Source of the DNA: Solirubrobacteraceae bacterium
Lineage (GTDB): Bacteria; Actinomycetota; Thermoleophilia; Solirubrobacterales; Solirubrobacteraceae
Assembly (NCBI GenBank): GCA_025451035.1
Contig: JANWLE010000018.1
Location: forward strand, 1-54,747
DNA: 54,747 bases
Direction of reading: 5' to 3'
Under the pieces are notes generated by a model that saw only the letters and a program-made list of their open reading frames with translations, was not told where the DNA came from and did no database searches. Every line of letters starts with the position of its first letter. The stretch's first letter is position 1. Positions 46,519-54,372 of this stretch are shown here, one piece after another. Made by a program: the position numbers and the translations under genes.

Positions 46519-47756
46519 TCGGGCTGGGCACGCTGCGCGTCGCGTGGGGCGGCATCGTCACCAACAGGCCACGTTCGGGACTGACGATACTTGGGATGAC
46601 AATCGGGGTGGCGTCGGTGATCGTGCTCATCGCCGTCGGCAACGGCTCTTCCAAGGCCGTTGAGTCGCGCATCCAGAGCCTTGGCACGAACGTGCTCATC
46701 GTGATGCCCACCGGCGGCGGCTTTCGGCTTGGTGGACGCATAGGGGGCGGCGCGGGCGGGAGCGCCGCCACGAGCGTGTCGCTCACCAAGCAGGACGCTG
46801 AAGCCCTACAGAGCCAAAGCCTCGCCCCGGACGTGAAGAGCGCCTCGCCGGTAGTGAATGCCGGCTCGGTGAAACTGGTGTTCGCCAGCTCCAGTTACGA
46901 ACCGAGCTCGTTTGTGGGAACCACACCCTCCTATCTGGAAGCCCACAGCTACAAGATCGTCGAAGGCGCCTCGTTCACCGCAGCGGACGTCACCGAGCAC
47001 AGGCGCGTGGTGGTGATCGGCCAGACCGTGCTCGCGGAACTGTTCTCGGGCCAGAGCGCGGTGGGGCAGAACATCAAGGTGAACGGCGGCAACTTCGAAG
47101 TGGTGGGCGTGCTCGCGTCCAAGGGAACGAGCGGCGTCACCAACGAGGACGATGTTGTGATGGCGCCCCTTACTACCGTGCAGAGCACGTTGAGCGGCGC
47201 CGGACCGGTGAACTCGATCACGGTGCAAGCCAAGTCGCAGTCGGCGCTCGACGCGGCTGAAGCTGAGGTGAGCACGATCATCGAGGAACGCCACAAAATC
47301 AAGGACACCGCCGAACCGGGCTTCCAGGTGCTCAACCAGGGGTCGCTGCTTGAAACCTCGAGCTCCACGAGCAGCGTGTTCACGACGCTGTTGGGCGAGG
47401 TCGCCGCGATCTCCCTGCTCGTGGGCGGGATCGGCGTGATGAACATCATGCTCGTGAGCGTTACCGAGCGCACCCGCGAGATCGGCATCCGCAAGGCGAT
47501 CGGCGCCAGACGGAGCGACATCCTCACCCAATTCCTAACGGAGGCTGTGCTGGTGTCGCTCATTGGCGGCCTCGTAGGAGTGCTCGTGGGAGTGATCGGC
47601 AGTCAGTTTGAAATCGCCGGCGTACACCCTGAAGTCGCGCTCTGGTCGATCTTCCTGGCTTTCGGCGCGGCAGCCCTTTCGGGGCTGTTCTTCGGCACCT
47701 ATCCCGCCGCTCGCGCCGCCTCCCTCAGACCGATCGAAGCGTTGCGCTTCGAGTGA
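46515..47756 (+). CDS. MacB-type ABC transporter permease
   Basis: 413 residues from GTG 46515. N-terminal membrane helix (about 22-45; RSGLTILGMTIGVASVIVLIAVGNG), a MacB periplasmic domain (about 50-285), then three membrane helices with the family motifs IGVMNIMLVSVTERTREIGIRKAIGARRSDI and FGTYPAARAASLRPIEALR. It likely exports a peptide, lipid or drug. Overlaps the following gene frame by 4 bp. Confidence 0.94.
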   Translation: MIGLGTLRVAWGGIVTNRPRSGLTILGMTIGVASVIVLIAVGNGSSKAVESRIQSLGTNVLIVMPTGGGFRLGGRIGGGAGGSAATSVSLTKQDAEALQSQSLAPDVKSASPVVNAGSVKLVFASSSYEPSSFVGTTPSYLEAHSYKIVEGASFTAADVTEHRRVVVIGQTVLAELFSGQSAVGQNIKVNGGNFEVVGVLASKGTSGVTNEDDVVMAPLTTVQSTLSGAGPVNSITVQAKSQSALDAAEAEVSTIIEERHKIKDTAEPGFQVLNQGSLLETSSSTSSVFTTLLGEVAAISLLVGGIGVMNIMLVSVTERTREIGIRKAIGARRSDILTQFLTEAVLVSLIGGLVGVLVGVIGSQFEIAGVHPEVALWSIFLAFGAAALSGLFFGTYPAARAASLRPIEALRFE

Positions 47757-47773
47757 ATCGCAAGGAAACCGCC

Positions 47774-48544
47774 ATGTCAGAAGAGCAGTCTGCAATCCAC
47801 GACGACCCCACCGAGCCGACGGAGGCCGAGGCGCAAAACTCCGCCTACGCTCGTGACCATGAAGAGGACCTCGACGAGCAGCGCGGGGACTGGCCGCAGC
47901 CGCCGACCCAGCCTGAGCTTCCCCGCCGGCCGAGGCGGCGCCTGATGGGAGTGGGAGCCAATCGGGCAGCGCTCGGACTGATCGGCGTGCTGCTGACCGC
48001 GTGCGGTTTCATCGGCGGGGTGCTCGTGGAGAAGGGCCAGAGCTCCTCGGGCGGGTCGAGCTCCACGTCCGGCTTGGCTTCGCGCTTTGCGGCCTTGCGA
48101 TCGGCAGCGAGCGGCGCCGCCACGGCTCACACTGGGGCGGGCGGATTCCTCGGGGGTGGCGGTGGTGGCGCGAGCGGCGCCGCGGGCGCAACGTTCGGTC
48201 AGGTTGCGTATGTGTCGGGCAGCACGCTGTATGTGGCGAACGCCGAAGGCAACACGGTGAAGGTGCTCACCTCCGCCGCATCCACCGTCACCAAGACCGT
48301 GAAGTCCGACGTCAAGGGCATCCATCCGGGTGAAACGGTGATCGTCGCCGGGAGCCCTGGCGCCAACGGCTCGGTCAGCGCGGAAACGATCCGTGTGAGC
48401 GAAGCCGGCGGCGGGGGCGGCGGTTTGGGCGCGCTGCTCGGCGGCGGCGGCTTCGGGGCGGCGCGGGGCGCTGGCTCTGAAGGAGCCTCGCGCGGAGCAG
48501 GTGGTGGCGCGCCTGGCGGCGAACAGGCTCTGTTTGGGAAGTGA
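47774..48544 (+). CDS. Membrane-anchored Gly-rich DUF5666-like protein
   Basis: 256 residues from ATG 47774 (AAGGA seven bases upstream); GTG 47753 adds seven codons and overlaps the permease stop. An acidic cytoplasmic N-terminus is followed by one membrane helix (about 65-88), a Gly/Ser/Ala-rich linker, then a small beta domain (GQVAYVSGSTLYVANAEGNTVKVLT, HPGETVIVAGS) of the DUF5666 type and a Gly-rich tail. As part of the MacAB operon it is probably exported-side and transporter-associated. Function unknown. Confidence 0.75.
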   Translation: MSEEQSAIHDDPTEPTEAEAQNSAYARDHEEDLDEQRGDWPQPPTQPELPRRPRRRLMGVGANRAALGLIGVLLTACGFIGGVLVEKGQSSSGGSSSTSGLASRFAALRSAASGAATAHTGAGGFLGGGGGGASGAAGATFGQVAYVSGSTLYVANAEGNTVKVLTSAASTVTKTVKSDVKGIHPGETVIVAGSPGANGSVSAETIRVSEAGGGGGGLGALLGGGGFGAARGAGSEGASRGAGGGAPGGEQALFGK

Positions 48545-48624
48545 GGGCCCGCGACCATAGCCAGCGCCTTGAGGCCCTGGACGTGTGAGAGTTGATAGGC
48601 AAATCGAGAGCACAAAGGAGCTAG

Positions 48625-49236
48625 ATGCCTCATATGAGAAACGCCCTGCGCACACCGGCGGCAGGTGTCGTGGCTGTGTTGGTAGCCGCAGTGCTTGGCC
48701 TCGCCGCGTGTGGCGGCTCTTCGGTGAGCACCACCTCGCAGTCAAATGCGGCTGCCACGAGCGCCGCGACTTCGACGAGCGGCGCCCCGGGCAACGGGAC
48801 GGCGTTTCGTGCGGCTCGCCCGCGGATCTCGGCGATGCGCGAATGCCTGCAGAAGAACGGCATCCCGGTGCCGGCGCCCTCGAGTGGGAACGGTCGTCCG
48901 GCCGGTGGCTTCTTCGGAGCGCTCGCGGGCGGACGACTGCCCAAGGGAGTGACGCGGGCCCAGCTGCAGGCCGTGTTCAAGAAGTGTGGCGGTGGACGCT
49001 TCGGGGGCGCAGGCGGCCCCGGCTTTCGCCGTGTGAGCAGCCCCGCTTTCAGGCAGGCACTGGCGACCTACGCTGCTTGCCTGCGTCAGAACGGCGTGAA
49101 CGTGCCGCCCCCGAATACGACTGGCAAAGGCCCGGTGTTCAGCACGAAGGGGATCAACACGGCCAGCCCAGAGTTCAAGAGCGCGACCGCCAAGTGTCGC
49201 TCCGTCCTGGCTGCGGCCTTCGGCGCCAGGCACTGA
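48625..49236 (+). CDS. Lipoprotein with Cys-rich repeat-like pattern
   Basis: 203 residues. Signal peptide with lipobox LAAC (Cys29) and a Ser/Thr-rich linker, followed by two similar segments: MRECLQKNGIPVPAPSSG ... FKKCGGG and YAACLRQNGVNVPPPNTTG ... AKCRSVL. The internal duplication (x-C-L-x-x-N-G-x-x-V/P-P) suggests a repeated domain of about 60-70 residues. AAAGGAG precedes the ATG. It follows the MacAB operon and may be a binding partner. Confidence 0.75.
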   Translation: MPHMRNALRTPAAGVVAVLVAAVLGLAACGGSSVSTTSQSNAAATSAATSTSGAPGNGTAFRAARPRISAMRECLQKNGIPVPAPSSGNGRPAGGFFGALAGGRLPKGVTRAQLQAVFKKCGGGRFGGAGGPGFRRVSSPAFRQALATYAACLRQNGVNVPPPNTTGKGPVFSTKGINTASPEFKSATAKCRSVLAAAFGARH

Positions 49237-49260
49237 CAGTCCGGGCGGCAGCGCGCTCTT

Positions 49261-49291
49261 GCTCGAGCGGCGTCCTGCCGATCGCTCGAGC
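49261..49291 (+). terminator. Hairpin after the lipoprotein gene
   Basis: GCTCGAGCG (49261-49269) and CGCTCGAGC (49283-49291) form a perfect 9-bp stem 25 bp after the stop, followed by CGTTGT. It could end the efflux operon, though the T-run is weak. Confidence 0.45.
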
Positions 49292-49425
49292 CGTTGTCGA
49301 CAGGGACGGGTTCTAGCGGTCTGCCCGTGTGGTGAGCTACGGATGCGACCCCTCGTGTGCGAGTAGGAGGATGGCCTGAGGGCAGACCCACGCCCGGCGC
49401 TAAGCAAACACTGGAGGTCAGAGTC

Positions 49426-50463
49426 ATGCGCGCCTTTCAGCTCACAGCCGCGCAGACCACCGAGCTGCGCGAGGTCCCCGAGCCGCAACCGGGGCCCGGC
49501 GAGGTGCTCGTCCAGGTCGGGGCCGCCGGGGCCTGTCACTCTGATTTGCACCTGATGCAGGCACCGGCGGAGGCGTTGAGCGCGTTCCCGGTCCCGTTCA
49601 CCCTCGGGCACGAGAACGCGGGCTGGGTGCACGCGCTGGGCGCTGGCGTCGGCGGGTTCGAGCAGGGAGAGCCAGTCGCGATCTACGGCATCCTCGCCTG
49701 CGGGCGCTGCCGGGCATGCTTGGCCGGTCGCGACAACGAGTGTCGCAACGTGCCGCCCAGCGGGATCGGCATCGGCAGGGATGGTGGAATGGCTCCATTC
49801 CTGAGTGTGCCGGCGCGCCAGCTCATACCGATCGGTGATCTAGACGTCGCACAGGCAGCGCCGCTCACCGACGCAGGCTTGACTCCCTACCACGCGATCG
49901 CGATCAACCGCGACGCGCTTACCCCAGGCTCGACGTGCGTCGTGATCGGGATCGGGGGGCTTGGCCACATGGCGATCCAGATCCTCGCCGCGACGACCGC
50001 GGCACGGATAATCGCGGTTGACGTCGAGCAACGCCATCTCGCGCTCGCGCGTGACATCGGGGCACACGAGACGGTCCGCTCCGGTGGACAGGCGCAGGCC
50101 GAGATTCGCGACCTGGTGGGTCCCGCGCCGGGTGGAGCGGATGTCGTGCTCGACTTCGTCTGCCTCGACGAGACGCTGGCTTTGGGGGCGGCGGTCGTCT
50201 CGACCGGGGGGCGCCTTACGCTCGTTGGGCTGGGCGGCGGCACCCTGCCATTGCAAGTGGGCATCGCGCCCACGATCCCGTTTCAGGTGTCGCTCGAGAT
50301 CCCATTCTGGGGAACTCGGGCTGAGCTGGCGGAGGTCATTGCCCTAGCCCGCGCGGGGCTGATATTCGCGCACATCGAGCGATTTAGTCTGACCGACGCA
50401 CGCACCGCTTACGAGCGCCTGGAGCACGGCGAGATAGACGGGCGGGCGGTAGTGGTGCCATAA
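49426..50463 (+). CDS. Zinc-dependent alcohol dehydrogenase, second copy
   Basis: 345 residues from ATG 49426 with GGAGG ten bases upstream; the frame upstream to 49357 is not protein-like. Catalytic Zn ligands in GACHSDLHLM and LGHENAG; structural site CGRCRACLAGRDNEC; Rossmann motif VVIGIGGLGHMAIQIL. It resembles NAD-dependent secondary-alcohol or aryl-alcohol dehydrogenases and is clearly distinct from the copy at 4243-5235. Physiological substrate unknown. Confidence 0.92.
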   Translation: MRAFQLTAAQTTELREVPEPQPGPGEVLVQVGAAGACHSDLHLMQAPAEALSAFPVPFTLGHENAGWVHALGAGVGGFEQGEPVAIYGILACGRCRACLAGRDNECRNVPPSGIGIGRDGGMAPFLSVPARQLIPIGDLDVAQAAPLTDAGLTPYHAIAINRDALTPGSTCVVIGIGGLGHMAIQILAATTAARIIAVDVEQRHLALARDIGAHETVRSGGQAQAEIRDLVGPAPGGADVVLDFVCLDETLALGAAVVSTGGRLTLVGLGGGTLPLQVGIAPTIPFQVSLEIPFWGTRAELAEVIALARAGLIFAHIERFSLTDARTAYERLEHGEIDGRAVVVP

Positions 50464-50477
50464 CAGGGCAGGGCATG

Positions 50478-50672
50478 TCAGCTCGCTTGCTCAGGTGATG
50501 CCGCGGTGCTCCCGAAGGCGTGACGGTTGGAGGCTTCGATACGAGCGGTATGTCTGACTGCTACCCGGGGCCAGGCCAGAGGGGTAATCAGCCCGGTCTC
50601 AAACGCCGCCGCATCCGCCTCGAACGGCCCGCTGCTCTGGGTGACAAACAGCGTGGCGTGACGTTCGCTCAC
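50478..50672 (-). CDS. Small ORF coupled to the SCO1 gene (doubtful)
   Basis: A 64-residue frame begins with GTG that overlaps the SCO1 TGA by 4 nt, the usual sign of translational coupling. Codon use in its first half is GC3-rich like neighbouring genes, less so in the second half. No motif, signal or membrane segment is seen. It may be a small real gene or chance. Confidence 0.3.
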   Translation of the reverse strand: MSERHATLFVTQSSGPFEADAAAFETGLITPLAWPRVAVRHTARIEASNRHAFGSTAASPEQAS

Positions 50673-51313
50673 ATCGCTGCCAGGAGCTTCCCGTCATGCA
50701 CAATTTCGCCGGGCTTGAACTCCTGGTCGTACAGCGCGAGCAGAACGCCTTTGCCGGTGACCCCATACACAAGCGCCGTGTGTGAGACCTCGCGGCTTTC
50801 GGGACTTGCTTCAGAGGCGATGCCGTAGGCCTTCCAGACCGGCGCGAGTTCTTTTCGCGAGCCGATTAGGTACTCCATGCGGCCAGTCATCCCGTGCCGC
50901 GCCAAGAAGGCGTTCACTGTCTTCGGTGTGTCGCCCTTGGGGTCCACCGAAACGGCCACGACTTGGATCTCGTGCGCGCGGGGACCTAGCTGAGCCAGAG
51001 CCTGCCGTAGGTGATCGACGATCAGGGGGCAGGTATCCGGGCAGTGGTCGTAGATGAACGTCAAGAACACCGCTTTCCCGCTGTATTCGGACAAGCGCAC
51101 GGGGTGACCAAGCGAGTCCCGCAAGGCAATTTCGGGGGCCGGCTTGGGAGGCTGCATTTCCCCGGCAGCGTCGAGCTTGCCGGCAGGCGCCGAGGAGGAG
51201 GAGGAGGAGGTCGAGTTCGCCGATTTACCGGTCCCGCCGCAGCCGGTGGTCGTCGCGATAGCCGTCGCCATCAGAAAGCCAGTGAACGCAAGCCGTGCCG
51301 TAGAAACCCTCAT
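50669..51313 (-). CDS. SCO1/SenC-type copper chaperone lipoprotein
   Basis: 214 residues from ATG 51313 (GGGGAT upstream); an extra 16 codons to 51361 are in frame. Signal peptide with lipobox TTGC, a poly-Ser linker, then a thioredoxin-like domain with the copper-binding CPDTC motif in TFIYDHCPDTCPLIVDHL and a conserved His in REVSHTALVYG. The family assembles CuA in cytochrome c oxidase or reduces thiols on the outside. No oxidase genes are in this window. Confidence 0.92.
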   Translation of the reverse strand: MRVSTARLAFTGFLMATAIATTTGCGGTGKSANSTSSSSSSAPAGKLDAAGEMQPPKPAPEIALRDSLGHPVRLSEYSGKAVFLTFIYDHCPDTCPLIVDHLRQALAQLGPRAHEIQVVAVSVDPKGDTPKTVNAFLARHGMTGRMEYLIGSRKELAPVWKAYGIASEASPESREVSHTALVYGVTGKGVLLALYDQEFKPGEIVHDGKLLAAM

Positions 51314-51645
51314 CTGGTGATCCCCGCTTTCTGTGACCCGCTTTGGTTCTCGTGTGGCCACACATCATTCCAACTGTCTCGCTCCAGGGTCCCCGTATGG
51401 CTCTTCCCTGCGAGGGCGCGCCTCGATCGCTTGGCTGCTTCGACCACGCGATTGCAGCCCTCAAGTGGGTCACAGTGGATGCCGATGCCCTCTCGCGGCG
51501 ATCAAGCCGTACACCTGTATAAGTAGGGGGGTCTCTCATAGTCGTCCAGTCGCAAGGTCGCTCCACCCGTCACGCGGGTGATTCCGGCGACACCCAGGCG
51601 GAGGTCCGCCGTCTCGGGTTCTTCCTGCTGCACTGCACCGATGAA

Positions 51646-52641
51646 ATGATCGGTTCGGTCGTCGATCACGCCAACCGAACGCGACAGCGCAGAGGACAGG
51701 ACCCGCTGGAGGACGCGGCTCAGGAGAGCTTCATCCGGCTGGGTGCCATCGCCACAGCCGCCGTCGCTCGCTGGCTGGCCGGCGAGTCCATCGATGCCGC
51801 ATCCGCGGCCGGCGAGGAGTTCTCCCGCGTGTTCGCGCAACTGGCGGCTTCGAGCAACGTGCCTCTCGGCGAGGTTGTGATGAGGTGCCGCTATTGGCGC
51901 GACGCGTGTCAGCTTGTTCTTCACGAAGCAGCCGCGGAGCTGCATGCCAGCGAGGAGGCGCTCACGGTTGCCTGCGCAGCGATCCAAGGCGCTGTGGACC
52001 ACGCGCTCGCTCAGACCAGCGCGCTGTTTGACGCCGAACATCAGCGCACACAGGCAGAGCTGGCCCATCGCCAGCAAGAGCTCGCCTTTCTCGCAACCCA
52101 TGACCCGCTGACCAAGGTCGCCAATCGCTCGCTGATAATGGACAGACTCAAGCGGATGCTGGTGCGCTCGGCGCGTCACGGCGGGATGGTCGCCGTGTTT
52201 TTCATAGACCTCGATGACTTCAAGGTCATCAACGACACCCAGGGGCATACGATCGGCGATCGCCTGCTCATCGCGGTAGCCGAGCGACTTCGCGGGCTCG
52301 TGCGAGACAACGACACGCTGGGGCGCTTGGGCGGCGACGAGTTCGTCCTGATAGGCGAGGGGTATACGCTGAAGAGAGCGCCCGCCAGACTCGCTGAACG
52401 CCTGCTCGGCGCCTTCGCGGACCCGTTCCCGATGCAAGAGCCTTCCGGTCCGGTCAAGATCAGGGCGAGCGTTGGGGTCGCGATCGGGCAGCCAGGCAGC
52501 TCAGCCGAGCAGCTCCTCTGCGACGCGGACATCGCTATGTACAGCGCCCAGTCAAGGCGCAGCGGCTGTGAGACATTCGAGGACGGCATGCAGCAGGTGC
52601 TGGTCCAGCACAGCGACCGCCGCCGCCTCAGCAGCGCCTGA
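51646..52641 (+). CDS. GGDEF diguanylate cyclase with helical N-terminal sensor domain
   Basis: 331 residues from ATG 51646. The GGDEF domain (about 155-320) is intact: DPLTKVANRSLIMDRL, FFIDLDDFKVINDTQGHTIGDRLL and LGGDEFVL. An I-site RxxD was not seen. The N-terminal ~145 residues are helical and unassigned. The reading frame is open upstream to a TAA at 51520 and looks coding (RRLGFFLLHCTDEM), but has no ATG, GTG or TTG; GGGGGG followed six bases later by ATA at 51538 is a possible rare start. It makes cyclic di-GMP. Confidence 0.9.
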   Translation: MIGSVVDHANRTRQRRGQDPLEDAAQESFIRLGAIATAAVARWLAGESIDAASAAGEEFSRVFAQLAASSNVPLGEVVMRCRYWRDACQLVLHEAAAELHASEEALTVACAAIQGAVDHALAQTSALFDAEHQRTQAELAHRQQELAFLATHDPLTKVANRSLIMDRLKRMLVRSARHGGMVAVFFIDLDDFKVINDTQGHTIGDRLLIAVAERLRGLVRDNDTLGRLGGDEFVLIGEGYTLKRAPARLAERLLGAFADPFPMQEPSGPVKIRASVGVAIGQPGSSAEQLLCDADIAMYSAQSRRSGCETFEDGMQQVLVQHSDRRRLSSA

Positions 52642-52955
52642 ACGAACTGACCCACGGTCCCGCCTTGCGCACGCTGGACCGTTCACGACCCACAGCTACC
52701 TTTCTCCTCCCGCCTGTCTTTCGGGCTCTCGGGATAGTCGCTTTTTGGCCCGCACCCGATGGTCGCCCTGCTGGCGGCCAGGGCCGTAGGTACTTGACGG
52801 CAATGCCAGGCAGCGGAAGGTCATGCGGGCGATGATCGTTGGGTGATCACGTGATCTCCGCGGCGCGCGGTTCTTGTGAGTTTTGTTGCGTGTGCATGGG
52901 GGAGTGGGTGCACTGGGTATTGCTTGTGCCGAGGTCAGACCTGGAGGTCGAGTCG
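52642..52955. promoter_or_regulatory. 314-bp gap with a perfect 12-bp palindrome
   Basis: GATCACGTGATC at 52845-52856 is a perfect palindrome about 100 bp before the start of the TPR membrane protein gene and is a candidate operator. CCGTAG also occurs near 52784. No gene is recognised in the gap. Confidence 0.4.
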
Positions 52956-54104
52956 ATGAGCATGAGCATCTTTTCCACGCGTGACGTTGGCCGCGGTACA
53001 CCGGCGGGATCCGGTCACGCCGAGCTTGAGGCCCAACAAGCAGCGCTATTGGAGATGCTGTACGAAGCCGATGGAGCACCGCTGAGCTACGCCGAGCTGC
53101 AGGAGGCCGGGATCGAACTGCCGGCCAGCGTGGTCTCCGAGCTCGAGTTGGCCGGTGTGCCGATCGTACGCTGTCTGCTTGGCGGCGCCCGCGGCGTTGG
53201 TGTGCGGTTGCTCCGTCACTTTGATGCCCAGAGCATTCTCAACCCGCCAGTGGCGCAGAAGGCTCCGCGCCACGCGTGGTCTGGCGCTGCGCGTAAGCAA
53301 AGGTGGGCTGGCATTGAAAGTACCTTCAGCGAGGGTGTGCGTCGTGGCTGGCAGGTGGTCCTGGCGGTGGCTGCTTGGGTGGTTCGTGTCGTTCCGCCGG
53401 CCACCCAGGCCGCGGTAAAGCGACTCTCGGACACCGGGCGCGCCGCGGTTGACCTGACTCGCCGAAGCTGGAGCGCCGAATACCGACCATTGCAGGAGCA
53501 GCCAAACACGCGTTTGACTCAAACGGACACTGTGGCACCCTCGTTTCCGCTCCTCGACCCAGCCGAGCGGCAACACGTCAATCAGGCCCGCGTTCGTTGG
53601 GTGGCGTTCGGTGCGCTGACGGCAGTCGGGGGTGTGGTATTCGCGCTTGTCCTCATCGCTCTGGCTTCCGGAGGGCAGACTGGCCGCCATCTCGCGCATC
53701 ACCATAACCTCAGGCATCCTCTCTCTGCCGCCACTGCGAGTGGGCTGCAAAAGGCGAGGCCCGCTCGCCGCCAGGCCCCTATCGCGGTGTCTGGCGCGGC
53801 GGCTCGAGAACTGGAGGCTCGCGGACACCAGATGCTGCTAGCAGGCCGATATGGCGAAGCCGTCCAGATTCTCCCGCGGGCGGTCGCGGCGAGCGGCGAG
53901 CGCGCCGAAAGCTGTGTACAGCCAGTCAGCGAAACATGCCTGACCTATACGTATGCTCTGTATGACCTCGGCAGGGCGCTGCTACTGGATGGTCAGCCGG
54001 CCGCGTCGATTCCAGTGCTCGAACGACGCCTGCAAATCGATAACCAGCGCACGGCCGTACAGGCCGAGCTCGAACTCGCGCGCGCCCAGGCAAGGAGATC
54101 ATGA
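52956..54104 (+). CDS. Membrane protein with helical N-domain and TPR-like C-terminus
   Basis: 382 residues from ATG 52956 with GGAGG nine bases upstream; the frame is open to 52839. A winged-helix-like segment (about 25-85, LLEMLYEADGAPLSYAELQEAGIEL) lies at the N-terminus, then a basic region, one membrane helix (about 215-240, WVAFGALTAVGGVVFALVLIAL), a linker and a TPR-like pair (GHQMLLAGRYGEAVQILPRAV and DLGRALLLDGQPAASIPVLERRLQI). It may pass a signal from outside to a cytoplasmic DNA- or protein-binding head. No family recognised. Confidence 0.75.
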   Translation: MSMSIFSTRDVGRGTPAGSGHAELEAQQAALLEMLYEADGAPLSYAELQEAGIELPASVVSELELAGVPIVRCLLGGARGVGVRLLRHFDAQSILNPPVAQKAPRHAWSGAARKQRWAGIESTFSEGVRRGWQVVLAVAAWVVRVVPPATQAAVKRLSDTGRAAVDLTRRSWSAEYRPLQEQPNTRLTQTDTVAPSFPLLDPAERQHVNQARVRWVAFGALTAVGGVVFALVLIALASGGQTGRHLAHHHNLRHPLSAATASGLQKARPARRQAPIAVSGAAARELEARGHQMLLAGRYGEAVQILPRAVAASGERAESCVQPVSETCLTYTYALYDLGRALLLDGQPAASIPVLERRLQIDNQRTAVQAELELARAQARRS

Positions 54105-54168
54105 TGCTTCCCGACCAGAAGGCGCCCCGGCCAAGAGACTAGACGCCTACCCGGGCGAGTCGCGGGTA

Positions 54169-54345
54169 ATGGCCGCACAAGATTGGTCGCCCAGGAGGCG
54201 TATGCTGGAGAAACTGCTCGCTGACGTGCTCGGAACCGAGGGCGGGCCGTACAGCGGCGCCGTTCCGGGCGTACCGCGGCTGCAGGCGATGAGCCTCGAC
54301 CACGACGGGGCCGCGGCGGCCTACTGCGAGTGCGTGATCGGCTAG
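54169..54345 (+). CDS. Possible 58-residue ORF (doubtful)
   Basis: The frame from ATG 54169 encodes a 58-residue protein with a plausible helix RRRMLEKLLADVLG and a Gly/Pro-rich middle. There is no clear ribosome site and no recognised motif. It sits between the membrane protein gene and the convergent methyltransferase gene. Confidence 0.3.
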   Translation: MAAQDWSPRRRMLEKLLADVLGTEGGPYSGAVPGVPRLQAMSLDHDGAAAAYCECVIG

Positions 54346-54372
54346 CGTCGCTCCCACGCCTGGTACGGCGTT

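Noticed and set aside
53953-54168. Upstream part of the frame ending at 54345
   Set aside because: It overlaps the TPR membrane protein gene in another frame and shows no protein-like sequence; only the part from 54169 was considered.
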